Assembly: GCA_016779705.1 (NCBI GenBank)
Contig: JADHNB010000004.1
Span: 1-44,407 of the forward strand
DNA length: 44,407 nucleotides
Source: Candidatus Poseidonia sp.
Lineage (GTDB): Archaea; Thermoplasmatota; Poseidoniia; Poseidoniales; Poseidoniaceae
Reading direction: 5' to 3'
Part shown: in pieces, positions 15,825 to 23,780 of the stretch
Numbering within the stretch: the first letter of the stretch is position 1
Layout of the letters: every line of letters starts with the position of its first letter
The notes under the pieces: model-generated
Seen by the model: the letters and a program-made list of their open reading frames with translations, nothing else
Database searches by the model: none
Told to the model about the DNA's origin: nothing
Program-made: the position numbers and the translations under genes

Positions 15825-16619
15825 CTAAGCGTAGGATTGGCTGTTGATGACGTCTTGGAGCTCGATGACCTTGGCGTCACGACCTTTGGCATGGTCCGCT
15901 GCTCGGTTGAGGCGAGAACGCATCCAACCCAGCGTCATCATGCCTTTCATGGCGTTGATGGACTCGATGAAATGCATCGGGTTGCTGCCCAATTGGGCAT
16001 GGCTGCGGATGTCTTCCTCAAGGTCTTCCAGCACTTCGGCATAGAGGTCGAGCAACTCGTCCAACGCTTCCCGCGTGACGCCCATGCCGGCGATGCTTTT
16101 GGCCATGGACAACAAGGCCGTGGGAGTCAACAACCCTCCCGCCTGACTCGCCACAAATTCCTCGGCAGCGCTGGCCTCACCACCGTCTTGGCCTGCCTCA
16201 TCGTCCTCGGTGGGTTGGGTGTTGAGCACGGCTCGGTCCAGGTGGCGGGGTTTGATGGTGGCGACACGGTCGCGTTCGGCGGCTTCGGCGGCGTGACGAA
16301 GCAACTGGGCCAAATGCTGTTCGAGATGGTCAATGCCCGCTTGAACGGCGGCGGAGCCGACGGATTCCACGTGTGCGATGCGGTCGATCATCAATTCACG
16401 GGTCCGGTTGTAGTTCAACCGACTGCGCTGCGGGTCGTCAAGGGTCTTGCGTTCAGGGTCTTGGGACAGCGTTTGGGATTCCATCTGAGGCACCAATCGG
16501 TCAAGTTCCTCGCACAACAAGGTCACCAGCCGCTCCTTCACGTCACCGGAAAGACGCATGGTGGTGTAGTGGGCGGCCACCGCTGCGATGTGACTGGCGG
16601 AATAGGGCTTGGCGACCAT
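15825..16619 (-). CDS. Helical protein with candidate histone folds
   Basis: 264 residues, almost all helical. Residues about 75-132 match a histone fold by eye: a short helix (MIDRIAHVES), a long central helix beginning GSAAVQAGIDHLEQHLAQLL, the loop-strand RDRVATIKPRHL and a third helix. The RVATIKPRHLDRAV segment corresponds to the conserved loop 2 and start of helix 3 in archaeal histones. Similar helix spacing occurs weakly at about 8-68 (RLSGDVKERLVTLL) and at about 168-228 (VTREALDELLDLYAEVLEDL), so the protein may hold three folds. An acidic linker (about 136-155) separates the second and third. GGAGGT lies about 11 bases before the ATG at 16619. It could alternatively be an unrelated helical bundle; function unknown. 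Confidence 0.7.
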   Translation of the reverse strand: MVAKPYSASHIAAVAAHYTTMRLSGDVKERLVTLLCEELDRLVPQMESQTLSQDPERKTLDDPQRSRLNYNRTRELMIDRIAHVESVGSAAVQAGIDHLEQHLAQLLRHAAEAAERDRVATIKPRHLDRAVLNTQPTEDDEAGQDGGEASAAEEFVASQAGGLLTPTALLSMAKSIAGMGVTREALDELLDLYAEVLEDLEEDIRSHAQLGSNPMHFIESINAMKGMMTLGWMRSRLNRAADHAKGRDAKVIELQDVINSQSYA

Positions 16620-16671
16620 GCGCCCCGTTGACCTCCTGCCGCCCTTGAATGATGTGGTGGGCAGACATGGC

Positions 16672-16935
16672 TCACTCGGTCAGGCCGTCGTCCCGACCCA
16701 AGACTTGGTTGAACTCCCAAGCATGGAGGCATTCGTGTCCGCCCAAAAAGCCGCCCGCTTCACGGGATGGCCCAATAAATTCGGCGCCGCACATGGAGCA
16801 GAACACGTTCACGATGAGTTCGTTGAAGTAGGTCCCGTTGGGGGTCTCCCGCTTTGGAATGCGTTTGCCCACGTCCTCGTGGGTCCACCCCGAAGTCTTC
16901 TCGCACACGTCTTCGCCTTGAACATCCTGTGTCAT
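16672..16935 (-). CDS. Small putative zinc-binding protein
   Basis: 87 residues from ATG 16935. The central FCSMCGAEFIG (Cys46, Cys49) and GGHECLHAW (His67, Cys69, His71) give a CxxC plus HxCxH arrangement likely to bind zinc. The rest is polar with no membrane segment. No family recognised. Its ATG overlaps the M24 peptidase stop (ATGA) and the next gene begins 52 bases downstream with its own ribosome site, so it is the third gene of the minus-strand cluster. Confidence 0.65.
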   Translation of the reverse strand: MTQDVQGEDVCEKTSGWTHEDVGKRIPKRETPNGTYFNELIVNVFCSMCGAEFIGPSREAGGFLGGHECLHAWEFNQVLGRDDGLTE

Positions 16936-18218
16936 GCATCCCACTCCATCACCCAAGGCAAGGCGCCGTCGGCCGTGATCGGGCGCATGCCGTCCTCATC
17001 TCGAACCCACGTGTCTTCGGTGCCCACGCTGCCTTCGCCGTAGACCACCTTCGGTTCAATGGCCATCGTCCCGCCCACCGGAAGCGGGCGGTCAAAGCCC
17101 ATTGCCACCACCGGCGACTCGTCCAGTTGCAAACCAATGGAATGGCCGAGGAAGCGACTTTGGTCGGGTTTGGTTCCCATCAGGTGGTCTTCGTAACCCA
17201 GGTCCTTGGCCAGCGCAAACCCGGCCTCCCAAGCTCGGCTGCAGTGCAACCCTTGGTCGAGCACGTCCACCACCTCTTCTTTGATGGTCAGCATGTCATC
17301 GAGGCGTTCTTGCCAAGCATCGCTTAGACGACCGGCCACGAACATGCGGGTGGTGTCCACCATGTACCCTCGATGGGCATGAACAAGGTCGACCAGCACG
17401 GGTTCACCCGCTTTGACCTTGGAAAAACCCGAACCCATGCCGCTGAGCGGATGGGGACCGGTGCCGCCGATGGCCGAGTCAAAGAACGATGGAATTCCAC
17501 CGGCGCGACCCGCGACGATGACGCCTCGGTCGCACTGAAGTGGGTAGCGGCGCATTTGGACCGTGCCGCCAAAGCCTTCGCTTCGGCTCACGGCTTCGGC
17601 CGCCGCCACCATGTCCAATTCGCTCACGCCCTCGCCGCCAACGGCCTGAACCGCCTCGAACATCCGAATTTGAATAGAGGCCCCGGTGTCCATTTGGTCA
17701 AGTTCCCACGCGGATTTGACTTCGCGCTGACGGTGCACGACGCCCGTGGCGTCGCCCGCCTCGCCCAACGAGGAAAGAGCGGCGGCGAACCGAGCGGAGA
17801 ACGAGGCCGGCGCTTCACCCAATTGCAGGGCTGGAGCTTCGGTCACGCCCTTGCTCTGGAGATGCTCGGCGAAGACGGAGAGTCGGGGAAAAGCCTCGAT
17901 GAGGTGCGGGGCATCGTCGTCACCGGCTTCCCAAACGGCTCGCTTGAGCGAGCGACGGACAAAGGCCACGGGGCCATCGCCGCCCGCCTCAACGCTGCCA
18001 CCCGCTCCCTTGGCGGGAACGAACAGCGTCCCGTCTTGGCGGCCGCCGGCGTAGTAGTAGAGGTCAACGGGGTGCTGGATGAGGGCCCCGGGCAAACCTG
18101 CTTCCTCGAGCATCTCGGCCAAACGAGCCTGACGAGCAGCCAACTCGGAGACCGGCACGCGCCAGTCCTCCCCTTCGGGGCCGATGAGATCGGTGGGCGC
18201 CCACTCGGTCATGTTCAT
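16932..18218 (-). CDS. M24 family metallopeptidase (Xaa-Pro aminopeptidase-like)
   Basis: 428 residues from ATG 18218 (ATG 18212 is equally possible). An N-terminal creatinase-like domain (about 20-170) precedes the pita-bread catalytic domain. Metal ligands are visible as the aspartates in VLVDLVHAHRGYMVDTTRMF, His in FLGHSIGLQLDE, and Glu in TMAIEPKVV and in the segment after GSVGTEDTW. The spacing of ten residues between the two aspartates is standard. Such enzymes remove N-terminal residues before proline or act as dipeptidases in the cytoplasm. A longer TTG-initiated reading from 18266 overlaps the methyltransferase stop. Confidence 0.88.
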   Translation of the reverse strand: MNMTEWAPTDLIGPEGEDWRVPVSELAARQARLAEMLEEAGLPGALIQHPVDLYYYAGGRQDGTLFVPAKGAGGSVEAGGDGPVAFVRRSLKRAVWEAGDDDAPHLIEAFPRLSVFAEHLQSKGVTEAPALQLGEAPASFSARFAAALSSLGEAGDATGVVHRQREVKSAWELDQMDTGASIQIRMFEAVQAVGGEGVSELDMVAAAEAVSRSEGFGGTVQMRRYPLQCDRGVIVAGRAGGIPSFFDSAIGGTGPHPLSGMGSGFSKVKAGEPVLVDLVHAHRGYMVDTTRMFVAGRLSDAWQERLDDMLTIKEEVVDVLDQGLHCSRAWEAGFALAKDLGYEDHLMGTKPDQSRFLGHSIGLQLDESPVVAMGFDRPLPVGGTMAIEPKVVYGEGSVGTEDTWVRDEDGMRPITADGALPWVMEWDA

Positions 18219-18262
18219 CGGTGACGGGCAACCGTTCAAAACCCGTTCGGCGGCACAGACCC

Positions 18263-19249
18263 TCAAGTGCGCATCGTCTCAAGTTGCCCTTGAGGGGTGG
18301 CGGCCAAGCGTTCCTCGGCGATGGCGCAATACTCGGGTGAAAGGTCCACACCAACGTAATGCCGTCCGTGCAATTTGGCCGCCACGCAGGTGGTGCCCGA
18401 GCCGTTGAAGGGGTCAAGGACGATGTCGCCGGCAAAGGTGTACATCTCAATGCAGCGTTTGGGCAATTCCACCGGGAAAGGCGCTGGGTGATTGACTCGA
18501 GACGCTCGTTCAGTGGCAAACGACCAGATGGACTTCGTGTGCTGAATGAAATCATCCCGTGGAATGGTATCCAGGCGCCCCGCTTCACGTTCATTTTTGC
18601 TACGGGGCAGTTTGTAGTCGCCTTTGGAGAACACGAGCAAATATTCGTGAACATCTCGCAAGCAGGGATTGGACGCCGATTGGAAGGACCCCCAAGCGCA
18701 CGACGAACCGGCGCTGGCGGATTTGTCCCAAACGATCTCCCCGCGCATCAAGAACCCGATTTCGGCCATGATGATGTTGATGTGGGACGACAACGGGATG
18801 TACGGCTTGCGGCCCAGGTTGGCCACGTTCACCACCATCCGCCCACCAGGGGTCAACACTCGGTAGCATTCTGCAAAGACCTCGTGGAGCAGGGTGAGGT
18901 ACTCCTTGAGCGAGAGGTCATCGTCGTATTCCTTCGAAGCGTTGTACGGGGGAGAGGTGACGACCAAGTGAACACAGTTGTCAGGAAGCGGCAGCGCCCG
19001 TGCATCGCCGCACACAACCGTGTCCAACCGTTCCTGGGGGAGGCCTTGGGCGGGGCCGACCTCGCGAGAACTGACCAAGCCTTCGTTGAGTCGGCTGGTG
19101 TAGTACAGGCTCGCATCGTGACCCTCTCGCCTTGACACGCCGAACGCTGAGGTCGCGGTTGAGGCACGCCGACGGGCCCCCTCCAGAGGAGCCTTGTCGT
19201 TTGGCGGTGCATCGGCCATGGGGACGAAGGGCTTCGCGGGCCTTATCAC
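18263..19249 (-). CDS. DNA methyltransferase (N4-cytosine or N6-adenine, TSPPY type)
   Basis: 328 residues from GTG 19249 (ATG 19219 is an alternative). Motif IV TSPPYN (about 99-104) comes before motif I DPFNGSGTTCVAAK (about 285-298), the beta-group order. SPPY is typical of N4-cytosine and some N6-adenine enzymes. A target-recognition region lies between, with HEYLLVFSKGDYKLPRS and the FPVELPKRCIEMY motif leading into motif I. No restriction endonuclease partner is seen, so it appears solitary. The palindrome CTAG is almost absent from the window (four sites), making CTAG one candidate target, by analogy with known TSPPY CTAG enzymes; untested. It heads the minus-strand cluster. Confidence 0.9.
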   Translation of the reverse strand: MIRPAKPFVPMADAPPNDKAPLEGARRRASTATSAFGVSRREGHDASLYYTSRLNEGLVSSREVGPAQGLPQERLDTVVCGDARALPLPDNCVHLVVTSPPYNASKEYDDDLSLKEYLTLLHEVFAECYRVLTPGGRMVVNVANLGRKPYIPLSSHINIIMAEIGFLMRGEIVWDKSASAGSSCAWGSFQSASNPCLRDVHEYLLVFSKGDYKLPRSKNEREAGRLDTIPRDDFIQHTKSIWSFATERASRVNHPAPFPVELPKRCIEMYTFAGDIVLDPFNGSGTTCVAAKLHGRHYVGVDLSPEYCAIAEERLAATPQGQLETMRT

Positions 19250-19360
19250 CTTTCGCGCCCTTCACCGGCCGGTGACGCGCGTTGTGCGACCCCACGCCGA
19301 CGAGCGCGCCCCATGAACTCGGAGCGAGGAATCAAAAACCGTGCGCTCGTGGGGAGGCCA

Positions 19361-20620
19361 ATGGCGAAGGTCCTGTCCTTGGACGACGTCAACGTCGACG
19401 GCAAAACCGTGTTGTTGCGCGTGGACATCAACAGCCCGCTCGACCCGGCCACCAAGACCTTCCTCGACGACACCCGCATCCGTGCGATTCTCCCGACCCT
19501 CAGGAAACTGTCGAAAGCCAAGGTCATCCTCTTGGCCCACCAATCTCGGCCCGGCCGCTACGACTTCACCAGCACGTTGGGTCACGCCCGTGAACTTGGA
19601 CGACTCCTTGGACGCCCGGTGAAGTGGGTCAACGACATTCACGGCCCGAAAGCGATGCAAGCCATCGAGGCCATGAAACCTGGCCAATTGTTGATGCTCA
19701 ACAACGTCCGCATGGACGAAGACGAGGCCACGATGAAGGGCGACATCGCCGCCATGGCCGACACCCAACTCGTCCAGCGCCTCTCGAGCGTGGCCGACAT
19801 GTACGTCAACGACGCTTTTGCTTGCGCCCATCGCTCTGCGCCCTCCGTGGTTGGTTTTGCCAGCACCTTGCCGTGCGTGGCGGGTGAATTGATGAACAAC
19901 GAGTTGAGCAAGTTGGACCAAGCCCTTGAAACACCAAAGCGCCCTTGTTTGGCGGTCTTGGGAGGCGTGAAGGTGGACGATTCCATCGAGGTTGCCGAAA
20001 ACATGTTGCGAAACAACATCGCTGACGCCCTGTGGCCCACCGGCGGTGTGGCCAACCTGTTGCTGGACTTGGCCGGATACGACATCGGTGAAGGCAATCG
20101 AGAATTTCTCAAAAGTCAACTTGGCGACCAATGGCAAGCCACCGTCAAGCGAGCCAAGGAACTCGTCAACGACCACGGCAACAAGATCCATCTTCCCGTG
20201 GATTTAGCCGCCAACATCGAAGGCAACCGCGTGGACGTTTCCATCGATGATTTCCCCTTGGAAGCCCCGTTCCACGACCTTGGCATTCAATCCGTCCGCC
20301 ACCTCTCCACGGCCATCAAGGGGGCCGGCACCATCATTCTCAATGGCCCAGCGGGCGTGTTTGAGAACAACGACTTCGCCTTGGGCACCATCGAGATGCT
20401 CAACGCCTGCGCTGAATCCTCGGGCTTTTCCGTGATGGGCGGCGGCCACACGGCCACCCTCGTGGCCAAGCGAGGTTTGGCCGACAAAATGGGCCATGTT
20501 TCCACGGGCGGGGGGGCTTGCCTGGACTACATCGCTGGACGTCCGTTGCCCGGCGTGGTGGCGCTGGAACAAAGTGCGGTGGCCTTCGGCGTTGACATCA
20601 AGGTCAAGCACGACGCATGA
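19361..20620 (+). CDS. pgk: Phosphoglycerate kinase
   Basis: 419 residues, the normal archaeal length. The enzyme exchanges phosphate between 1,3-bisphosphoglycerate and ADP in glycolysis and gluconeogenesis. Recognisable segments: VLLRVDINSPLDP (substrate loop), AHQSRPGRYDF, NNVRMDEDE, AVLGGVKVDDSI, NGPAGVFENNDFALGT and the nucleotide-binding VMGGGHTATLV. ATG 19361 follows the strong GGGGAGG site (19351-19357); an upstream in-frame ATG at 19313 lacks one. The gene is divergent from the methyltransferase and its stop lies three bases from tRNA-Thr on the other strand. Confidence 0.97.
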   Translation: MAKVLSLDDVNVDGKTVLLRVDINSPLDPATKTFLDDTRIRAILPTLRKLSKAKVILLAHQSRPGRYDFTSTLGHARELGRLLGRPVKWVNDIHGPKAMQAIEAMKPGQLLMLNNVRMDEDEATMKGDIAAMADTQLVQRLSSVADMYVNDAFACAHRSAPSVVGFASTLPCVAGELMNNELSKLDQALETPKRPCLAVLGGVKVDDSIEVAENMLRNNIADALWPTGGVANLLLDLAGYDIGEGNREFLKSQLGDQWQATVKRAKELVNDHGNKIHLPVDLAANIEGNRVDVSIDDFPLEAPFHDLGIQSVRHLSTAIKGAGTIILNGPAGVFENNDFALGTIEMLNACAESSGFSVMGGGHTATLVAKRGLADKMGHVSTGGGACLDYIAGRPLPGVVALEQSAVAFGVDIKVKHDA

Positions 20621-20623
20621 AGG

Positions 20624-20696
20624 AGCCACTGGGGAGACTCGAACTCCCGACCTTCTGATTACGAATCAGATGCTCTACCAACTAAGCCACAGTGGC
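20624..20696 (-). tRNA. tRNA-Thr (anticodon CGT)
   Basis: The minus strand folds as a complete cloverleaf: acceptor GCCACTG paired with CAGTGGC, D-arm GCTTAGTTGGTAGAGC, anticodon stem-loop TCTGA-TTCGTAA-TCAGA with anticodon CGT, and T-arm GGGAG-TTCGAGT-CTCCC. The anticodon reads ACG threonine codons. Discriminator base is U, the usual threonine identity base in archaea. CCA is not encoded and there is no intron. Confidence 0.97.
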
Positions 20697-20719
20697 GGCA
20701 ACCTGCCGCTGTCCCAATC

Positions 20720-20731
20720 AAACATAAGACC
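20720..20731 (-). promoter_or_regulatory. TATA-like box for tRNA-Thr
   Basis: Minus-strand GTCTTATGTTT lies about 30 bases before the mature tRNA 5' end, a suitable distance for an archaeal promoter. Between it and the tRNA sits a perfect small inverted repeat, GCGGCA-ACC-TGCCGC at 20695-20709, which would fall across the start site or short leader. Confidence 0.45.
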
Positions 20732-20779
20732 CTCGGTTCAAACCTCAGCGTTCTTGAAGCATGGACAGCAGGCCTCACC

Positions 20780-22039
20780 ATGAGCGAAGCCCCTCCCGTG
20801 CGCTACCGCAACACGGTCCTCTACGACCGTGGAGGGCAGCGCACCACGGGAGACATCCTGCTCCACGCCGACGGTTCGTGGACCCCGTCAAACGGGGACG
20901 AAGACGTCATGGAAGACCTTGACGGTTCGAAACGCCTCATCACGCGCAGCTTCCAAAACTGGCACACGCACCTTGCCATGCAGTTGAACGCCCGAGATTT
21001 CAGCGACGGGTTTCCGTTGCACCGCTGGCTGAACGAGGCCATCTTCCCCACCGAATCGCGCATTACGCCCGAGTATGTTCGCATGGGCAGCCGTTGCGCA
21101 GCGGCCGAAATGATTCGAACCGGAAGCAGTTTTGCGGCGGACATGTACTTCTTCCCCCACGTGACGGGGCAGGTCCTCAACGACGCAGGGTTGCGTGGTT
21201 TGGTCGGTGGCCCGGTCAGCGATTCGGCCTTGCCCAGTCACCCCGATGCGGCCTCGGCGCTGGGCGAATTGGACGGTTTGCTGGCGGACAACGATGCCGA
21301 TGCGTTGGTCCAGTACGCCATCGCTACCCATTCGGTCTACTTGTGCAGCGAAGAAACGCTTCGCAAAGCCTCCGACTTGGCTGAAAAGCGGCAAGCACGT
21401 TTGCACATCCATGTCAGCGAAACGCGCAAAGAAGTGGCCGATTGCCACGCCAAGACCGGTTTGTACCCGGTGGAGTACCTCGACAGCCTTGATTTCTTCC
21501 AACCGGGCACGATTTGCGCCCACGCCTCCTGGGTGAAGAAGAACGAAATCCGGTTGCTCAAAGAACACGAAGCCACCGCCGTCCACTGCCCGTCGTCAAA
21601 CATGAAACTGGCGTGCGGCGGAACCTTATCGCTCCCGGCCTACCTGGAAGCCGGCGTAGACGTGCGTTTGGGAACGGACGGTGCAGCCTCGTCGGGCAAC
21701 GGCCTGAACATGCAAGGCGAGGCTCGCTTGGCCACCCTCGTTCAACGGCACGATCATTGGGACCCCACGCTGTTGCCGGCGGTTGAGGCCATGGACCTCG
21801 CCACGAAAGGTAGCCGCGACTGGGCCGTGTGGAACCTCGACGATGTCCGCATGCGGCCACGGGGCCGTTCGGACAATCGCCATTTGGCCAACCTCATCTT
21901 CAACGGGGCGGAGTGCCTTGACCTGTGGGTCAACGGGCAGGCGCTGCGAAGGAACGGTACCACCCTTACCGTGGACGAAACGGCCATCCTCGACGAGATC
22001 GACGAGGCCGTGGCGACGTATTATGACGGTGTGGAGTGA
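20780..22039 (+). CDS. mtaD: Amidohydrolase, MTA/SAH deaminase-like
   Basis: 419 residues of the cytosine-deaminase-like amidohydrolase group. Metal and catalytic residues are visible in FQNWHTHLAMQL (HxH), HIHVSETRKE, ICAHASW and RLGTDGAASSGNGLNM. This pattern is that of 5'-methylthioadenosine/S-adenosylhomocysteine deaminases, which deaminate these by-products of SAM metabolism; related guanine or chlorohydrolase-type enzymes are alternative possibilities. The N- and C-terminal segments form the usual small beta sandwich (NLIFNGAECLDLWVNGQAL). It ends in Val-Glu-TGA, which forms a palindrome with the convergent neighbour's end. Confidence 0.85.
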   Translation: MSEAPPVRYRNTVLYDRGGQRTTGDILLHADGSWTPSNGDEDVMEDLDGSKRLITRSFQNWHTHLAMQLNARDFSDGFPLHRWLNEAIFPTESRITPEYVRMGSRCAAAEMIRTGSSFAADMYFFPHVTGQVLNDAGLRGLVGGPVSDSALPSHPDAASALGELDGLLADNDADALVQYAIATHSVYLCSEETLRKASDLAEKRQARLHIHVSETRKEVADCHAKTGLYPVEYLDSLDFFQPGTICAHASWVKKNEIRLLKEHEATAVHCPSSNMKLACGGTLSLPAYLEAGVDVRLGTDGAASSGNGLNMQGEARLATLVQRHDHWDPTLLPAVEAMDLATKGSRDWAVWNLDDVRMRPRGRSDNRHLANLIFNGAECLDLWVNGQALRRNGTTLTVDETAILDEIDEAVATYYDGVE

Positions 22040-22049
22040 TTCACTCCAC
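22031..22049. repeat. Perfect inverted repeat across two convergent stop codons
   Basis: GTGGAGTGA-T-TCACTCCAC is a 9-base perfect palindrome with a one-base centre. Each arm encodes Val-Glu-stop of one of the two convergent genes. It may act as a shared transcript-end hairpin or result from overlapping constraints; there is no T-run after it. Confidence 0.7.
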
Positions 22050-22586
22050 GCGTGAATACGCCAAGCCACCGACGCCGATGAGGGCGAAAATGAAGTAGGT
22101 TGCAAACCCTGCCTGCAAGTCAACGCTGTACGCCAAATCGACCACCGTTCCCTCGGGCAGGCCGCCTTGGTTGAGCGTGCCGATGCCAGCGAAGTACGTG
22201 CCTTCCTGAACCTCCCAAACCAAGCCATCTTGGCCGTTGCTGCCCGAAGCCACCAGGTCGGTGTCAAACGGTCCGCACGAGTTGGACCCGCCTTCGTTAA
22301 AGATCCCGGTGGGCTGAGATTCACAGGTGTTCTTTTCATCCTCATCGGCGATGACGACGTAGATATCGTCCCGGTCCCACGTCAAGGTCAGGGTGGCGGA
22401 CACAAACACGGCAAAGCTCTGCTCGGGAAGCGGGTCGTCGGCAAAGAAGGTACGTTCAGGGACGGTGGGCGTGGTGATGTTGGTCAGTTCGCCTTCGACG
22501 GTGAAACCCACCGTTCCCAAGAGCACCAGCACCACCGCGAGACCCACCATGGCGTAGCCGATGGTCTCCTGTTTTCGCACCTTCAC
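22041..22586 (-). CDS. Membrane protein with exterior domain
   Basis: 181 residues, no family recognised. A hydrophobic helix at about 11-30 and another at about 160-176 enclose an exterior domain of about 130 residues, rich in Asp, Thr and Gly, with two cysteines (ENTCESQ-like CES and NSCGPF) that could form a disulphide. The helices LAVVLVLLGTVGFTV and YFIFALIGVGGLAYS mark the ends. The start is four bases after the CAX stop, so the two genes are co-transcribed and this protein may accompany the exchanger. Confidence 0.65.
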   Translation of the reverse strand: MKVRKQETIGYAMVGLAVVLVLLGTVGFTVEGELTNITTPTVPERTFFADDPLPEQSFAVFVSATLTLTWDRDDIYVVIADEDEKNTCESQPTGIFNEGGSNSCGPFDTDLVASGSNGQDGLVWEVQEGTYFAGIGTLNQGGLPEGTVVDLAYSVDLQAGFATYFIFALIGVGGLAYSRVE

Positions 22587-22590
22587 GACC

Positions 22591-23742
22591 TCACATGAAG
22601 AAGAAGGCGATGCCCAAGATGGCGTAACACGCCAGCAACATCACGCCTTCCAACCAGTTGGTTTTCCCATCGGCGAGGATGGCGATGGTGATGAACACCG
22701 AGACGAAGGTGGCGGCCGTCTCCAACAAGCCAAATTCAAGCGGCAAGCCGACGCCGAGAACCCACCCCAGGAGAACCATGACCGGAGCGACGAACAAGGC
22801 GATTTGGACGCTGCTGCCAATGGCGATGGCGATGGAGAGGTCCATCTTGTCTTTCCCGGCCACCAGAACCGCCGTGAAATGCTCCGCCGCATTGCCGAAG
22901 AAGGGAAGCAGCACCACGCCGATGAACAATTCCGGGAGGTGCCATGCCTCGACGGTGGTCTCCAAACTGTGCACGAGAACGTGGGCCATCCACCCCACGA
23001 AGACGGTGGCGAGGATGAGCAAACTCCAGGCGTCCTTCACGCTGAGTTGGGGGTCTTCGTGGTGACCGTGCCCGCCCGATTCAAAGGAGGCGGCGTGTGT
23101 TTTGAGTTGGAACAACAACGAGCAGCCGTAGATGACAAGCAGAATCAAGGCGGTTGCGTAGGACAACCTCAGAACATCGTCGCTTGAGCCCCCGCTGTGA
23201 TGGAAGGCTGAGGGAACGATGAGGGCCACGAAGGCCATCACCAACAACGCCCCGTTCATCTGCCCGCTTTGAGAGGCAAAATCTTGCTCGGTGTGCTTGA
23301 GTCCGCCGTAAAGCATCGCCAATCCCAACACCAGCAGCAAGTTTCCGAGGATGGAGCCGATGAGGGAGGCTTGCGTGACGGTCACCATCGTTTCGACCAA
23401 ATCGGGGTTTTGGGAGGCGGCGTAAAGCGCCATGCCGGCGATGATCATCTCCACGGCGTTGCCAAACGTGGCGTTGAGCAAGCCCCCCACGGCTTCACCG
23501 GTTCGCAGCGCGATCTCCTCGGTTGCCTTGCCCATCAGGAAGGCCAAGGGGGCAATCGCCACCATCGAGAACACAAACGCCATCTGCAGGTTGTGGCTGA
23601 ATTCAAAGTAAAGGGTCATGGGGACGGCGAGGAGCAACCAGTTGAGCTTGTTCTGCAACGGATTCAAACTGTCGAGCAGGGTTTGAGGATACACCTCGTT
23701 TGGGGTGTCTTGATGCTCGCCAACAACGGTGGATTCGCTCAT
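22591..23742 (-). CDS. CAX-type calcium/cation:proton antiporter
   Basis: 383 residues with about eleven membrane helices. Both halves carry the alpha-repeat signature of the CaCA superfamily: GGLLNATFGNAVEMIIAG in the first and VVLLPFFGNAAEHFTAVL in the second, whose glutamates bind the cation. A His-rich loop (GGHGHHEDP, near 225) separates the halves. CAX proteins exchange Ca2+ or similar ions for protons across the membrane. A GGAG site lies about eleven bases before ATG 23742. It lies between the surface protein upstream (38 bases) and the small membrane protein downstream. Confidence 0.93.
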   Translation of the reverse strand: MSESTVVGEHQDTPNEVYPQTLLDSLNPLQNKLNWLLLAVPMTLYFEFSHNLQMAFVFSMVAIAPLAFLMGKATEEIALRTGEAVGGLLNATFGNAVEMIIAGMALYAASQNPDLVETMVTVTQASLIGSILGNLLLVLGLAMLYGGLKHTEQDFASQSGQMNGALLVMAFVALIVPSAFHHSGGSSDDVLRLSYATALILLVIYGCSLLFQLKTHAASFESGGHGHHEDPQLSVKDAWSLLILATVFVGWMAHVLVHSLETTVEAWHLPELFIGVVLLPFFGNAAEHFTAVLVAGKDKMDLSIAIAIGSSVQIALFVAPVMVLLGWVLGVGLPLEFGLLETAATFVSVFITIAILADGKTNWLEGVMLLACYAILGIAFFFM

Positions 23743-23780
23743 GGTGGCCGGGGCTCCTTGGAGGTGAAGACGGTGAAACC

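Noticed and set aside
20496-20783. 95-codon plus-strand frame containing GETRTPDLLITNQMLYQLSH
   Set aside because: This is the well-known translation of tRNA antisense sequence; it lies over pgk and tRNA-Thr.
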